Shown here: one piece after another, positions 35,615 to 35,931 of the stretch
Layout of the letters: every line of letters starts with the position of its first letter
How positions within the stretch are numbered: position 1 is the first letter of the stretch
NCBI GenBank assembly: GCA_037176905.1
Contig: JBBBWG010030864.1
Span: 85,304-121,234, forward strand
DNA: 35,931 bases
Direction of reading: 5' to 3'
DNA from: Azolla pinnata
Taxonomy: Eukaryota > Streptophyta > Polypodiopsida > Salviniales > Salviniaceae
Program-made: the position numbers and the translations under genes
Notes under the pieces: generated by a model
What the model was told of the DNA's origin: nothing
The model's input: only the letters and a program-made list of their open reading frames with translations
Database searches by the model: none

Positions 35615-35931
35615 GAAGAAGAAGACGAAGAAGAAGAAGAAGAAGACGGAGAAGAAGAAGACGAAGAAGAAGAAGAAGAGGAAGAAGGAAAACAAAAAGC
35701 AAAAAGCAAAAAGCAAAAACGCAAAAATCTCCAGAGGACGGTTTCACATTATGCGCCCAAAGTTTCTCACACAAATGATTAAGGCCTAGATTAAAAAATT
35801 AACGCTTGATTCGTTGATTAACATCGAATTAATTAATCAGATTATACGATTGCTGATTTTTGTTAATCGAATACAGCACGGGAATCAATCAGTAAACAGC
35901 CGCAAGAAGTAGGAAGCGATTAGCGAATAGT
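35615..35931. other. SPF45 upstream region with GAA/GAC repeats
   Basis: A GAAGAAGAC-rich purine tract (about 35615-35690, pyrimidine-rich in the sense of SPF45) is followed by AT-rich, TTAATTAA-like sequence to the window end. No gene is seen. Confidence 0.6.

Overview
This is a window of nuclear DNA from a land plant. Seven genes are supported, five of them split by introns that have clean GT/AG borders and consistent reading phases. The large intronless PLS-class pentatricopeptide repeat (PPR) gene, the plant-only DCD-domain gene, the plastid-type Rossmann protein related to Arabidopsis At1g32220, and plant-style telobox promoter motifs all point to an embryophyte. The intergenic distances (1-3 kb) and introns (about 0.1-1.7 kb) suggest a fairly compact genome, possibly a seed-free plant, but the species cannot be fixed from sequence alone. 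The window is very rich in microsatellites, tandem repeats and short telomere-like arrays, and one 100-N assembly gap lies at 23869-23968.

Layout. Positions 55-181 may be the last exon of an unidentified plus-strand gene that enters from the left. Positions 182-2760 are almost pure simple repeats, including both TTAGGG- and TTTAGGG-type arrays. A DCD-domain gene (minus, 6409-4142, 3 exons) follows. Next come an intronless PPR gene (minus, 10472-7710), spermidine synthase (plus, 12665-16952, 9 exons), a nuclear bL20 organellar ribosomal protein gene (plus, 18477-19860, 2 exons), an NAD(P)-binding Rossmann protein (minus, 23480-21045, 7 exons), a BRD9-like bromodomain SWI/SNF subunit (plus, about 26542-30825, 9 exons), and the splicing factor SPF45/DRT111 (minus, 35476-32705, 2 exons).

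The genes are independent nuclear transcription units, not an operon. PPR and spermidine synthase diverge, as do the Rossmann and bromodomain genes. bL20 converges with the Rossmann gene, and the bromodomain gene converges with SPF45. By theme there is organelle gene expression (PPR, bL20), a plastid oxidoreductase-like protein, polyamine synthesis, chromatin remodelling, splicing, and a stress/cell-death-related DCD protein.

The most distinctive features are repeats that intersect genes. A (CCCTAA)n telomere-type hexamer is translated in frame as Pro-Asn repeats in the bromodomain protein. A trinucleotide expansion lies inside the PPR array. A duplicated, frame-preserving tandem repeat fills the bL20 intron. 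A 117-118 bp minisatellite lies just upstream of bL20. A gapped array of about 170-bp units lies between the Rossmann and bromodomain genes. I found no convincing new multi-gene system.
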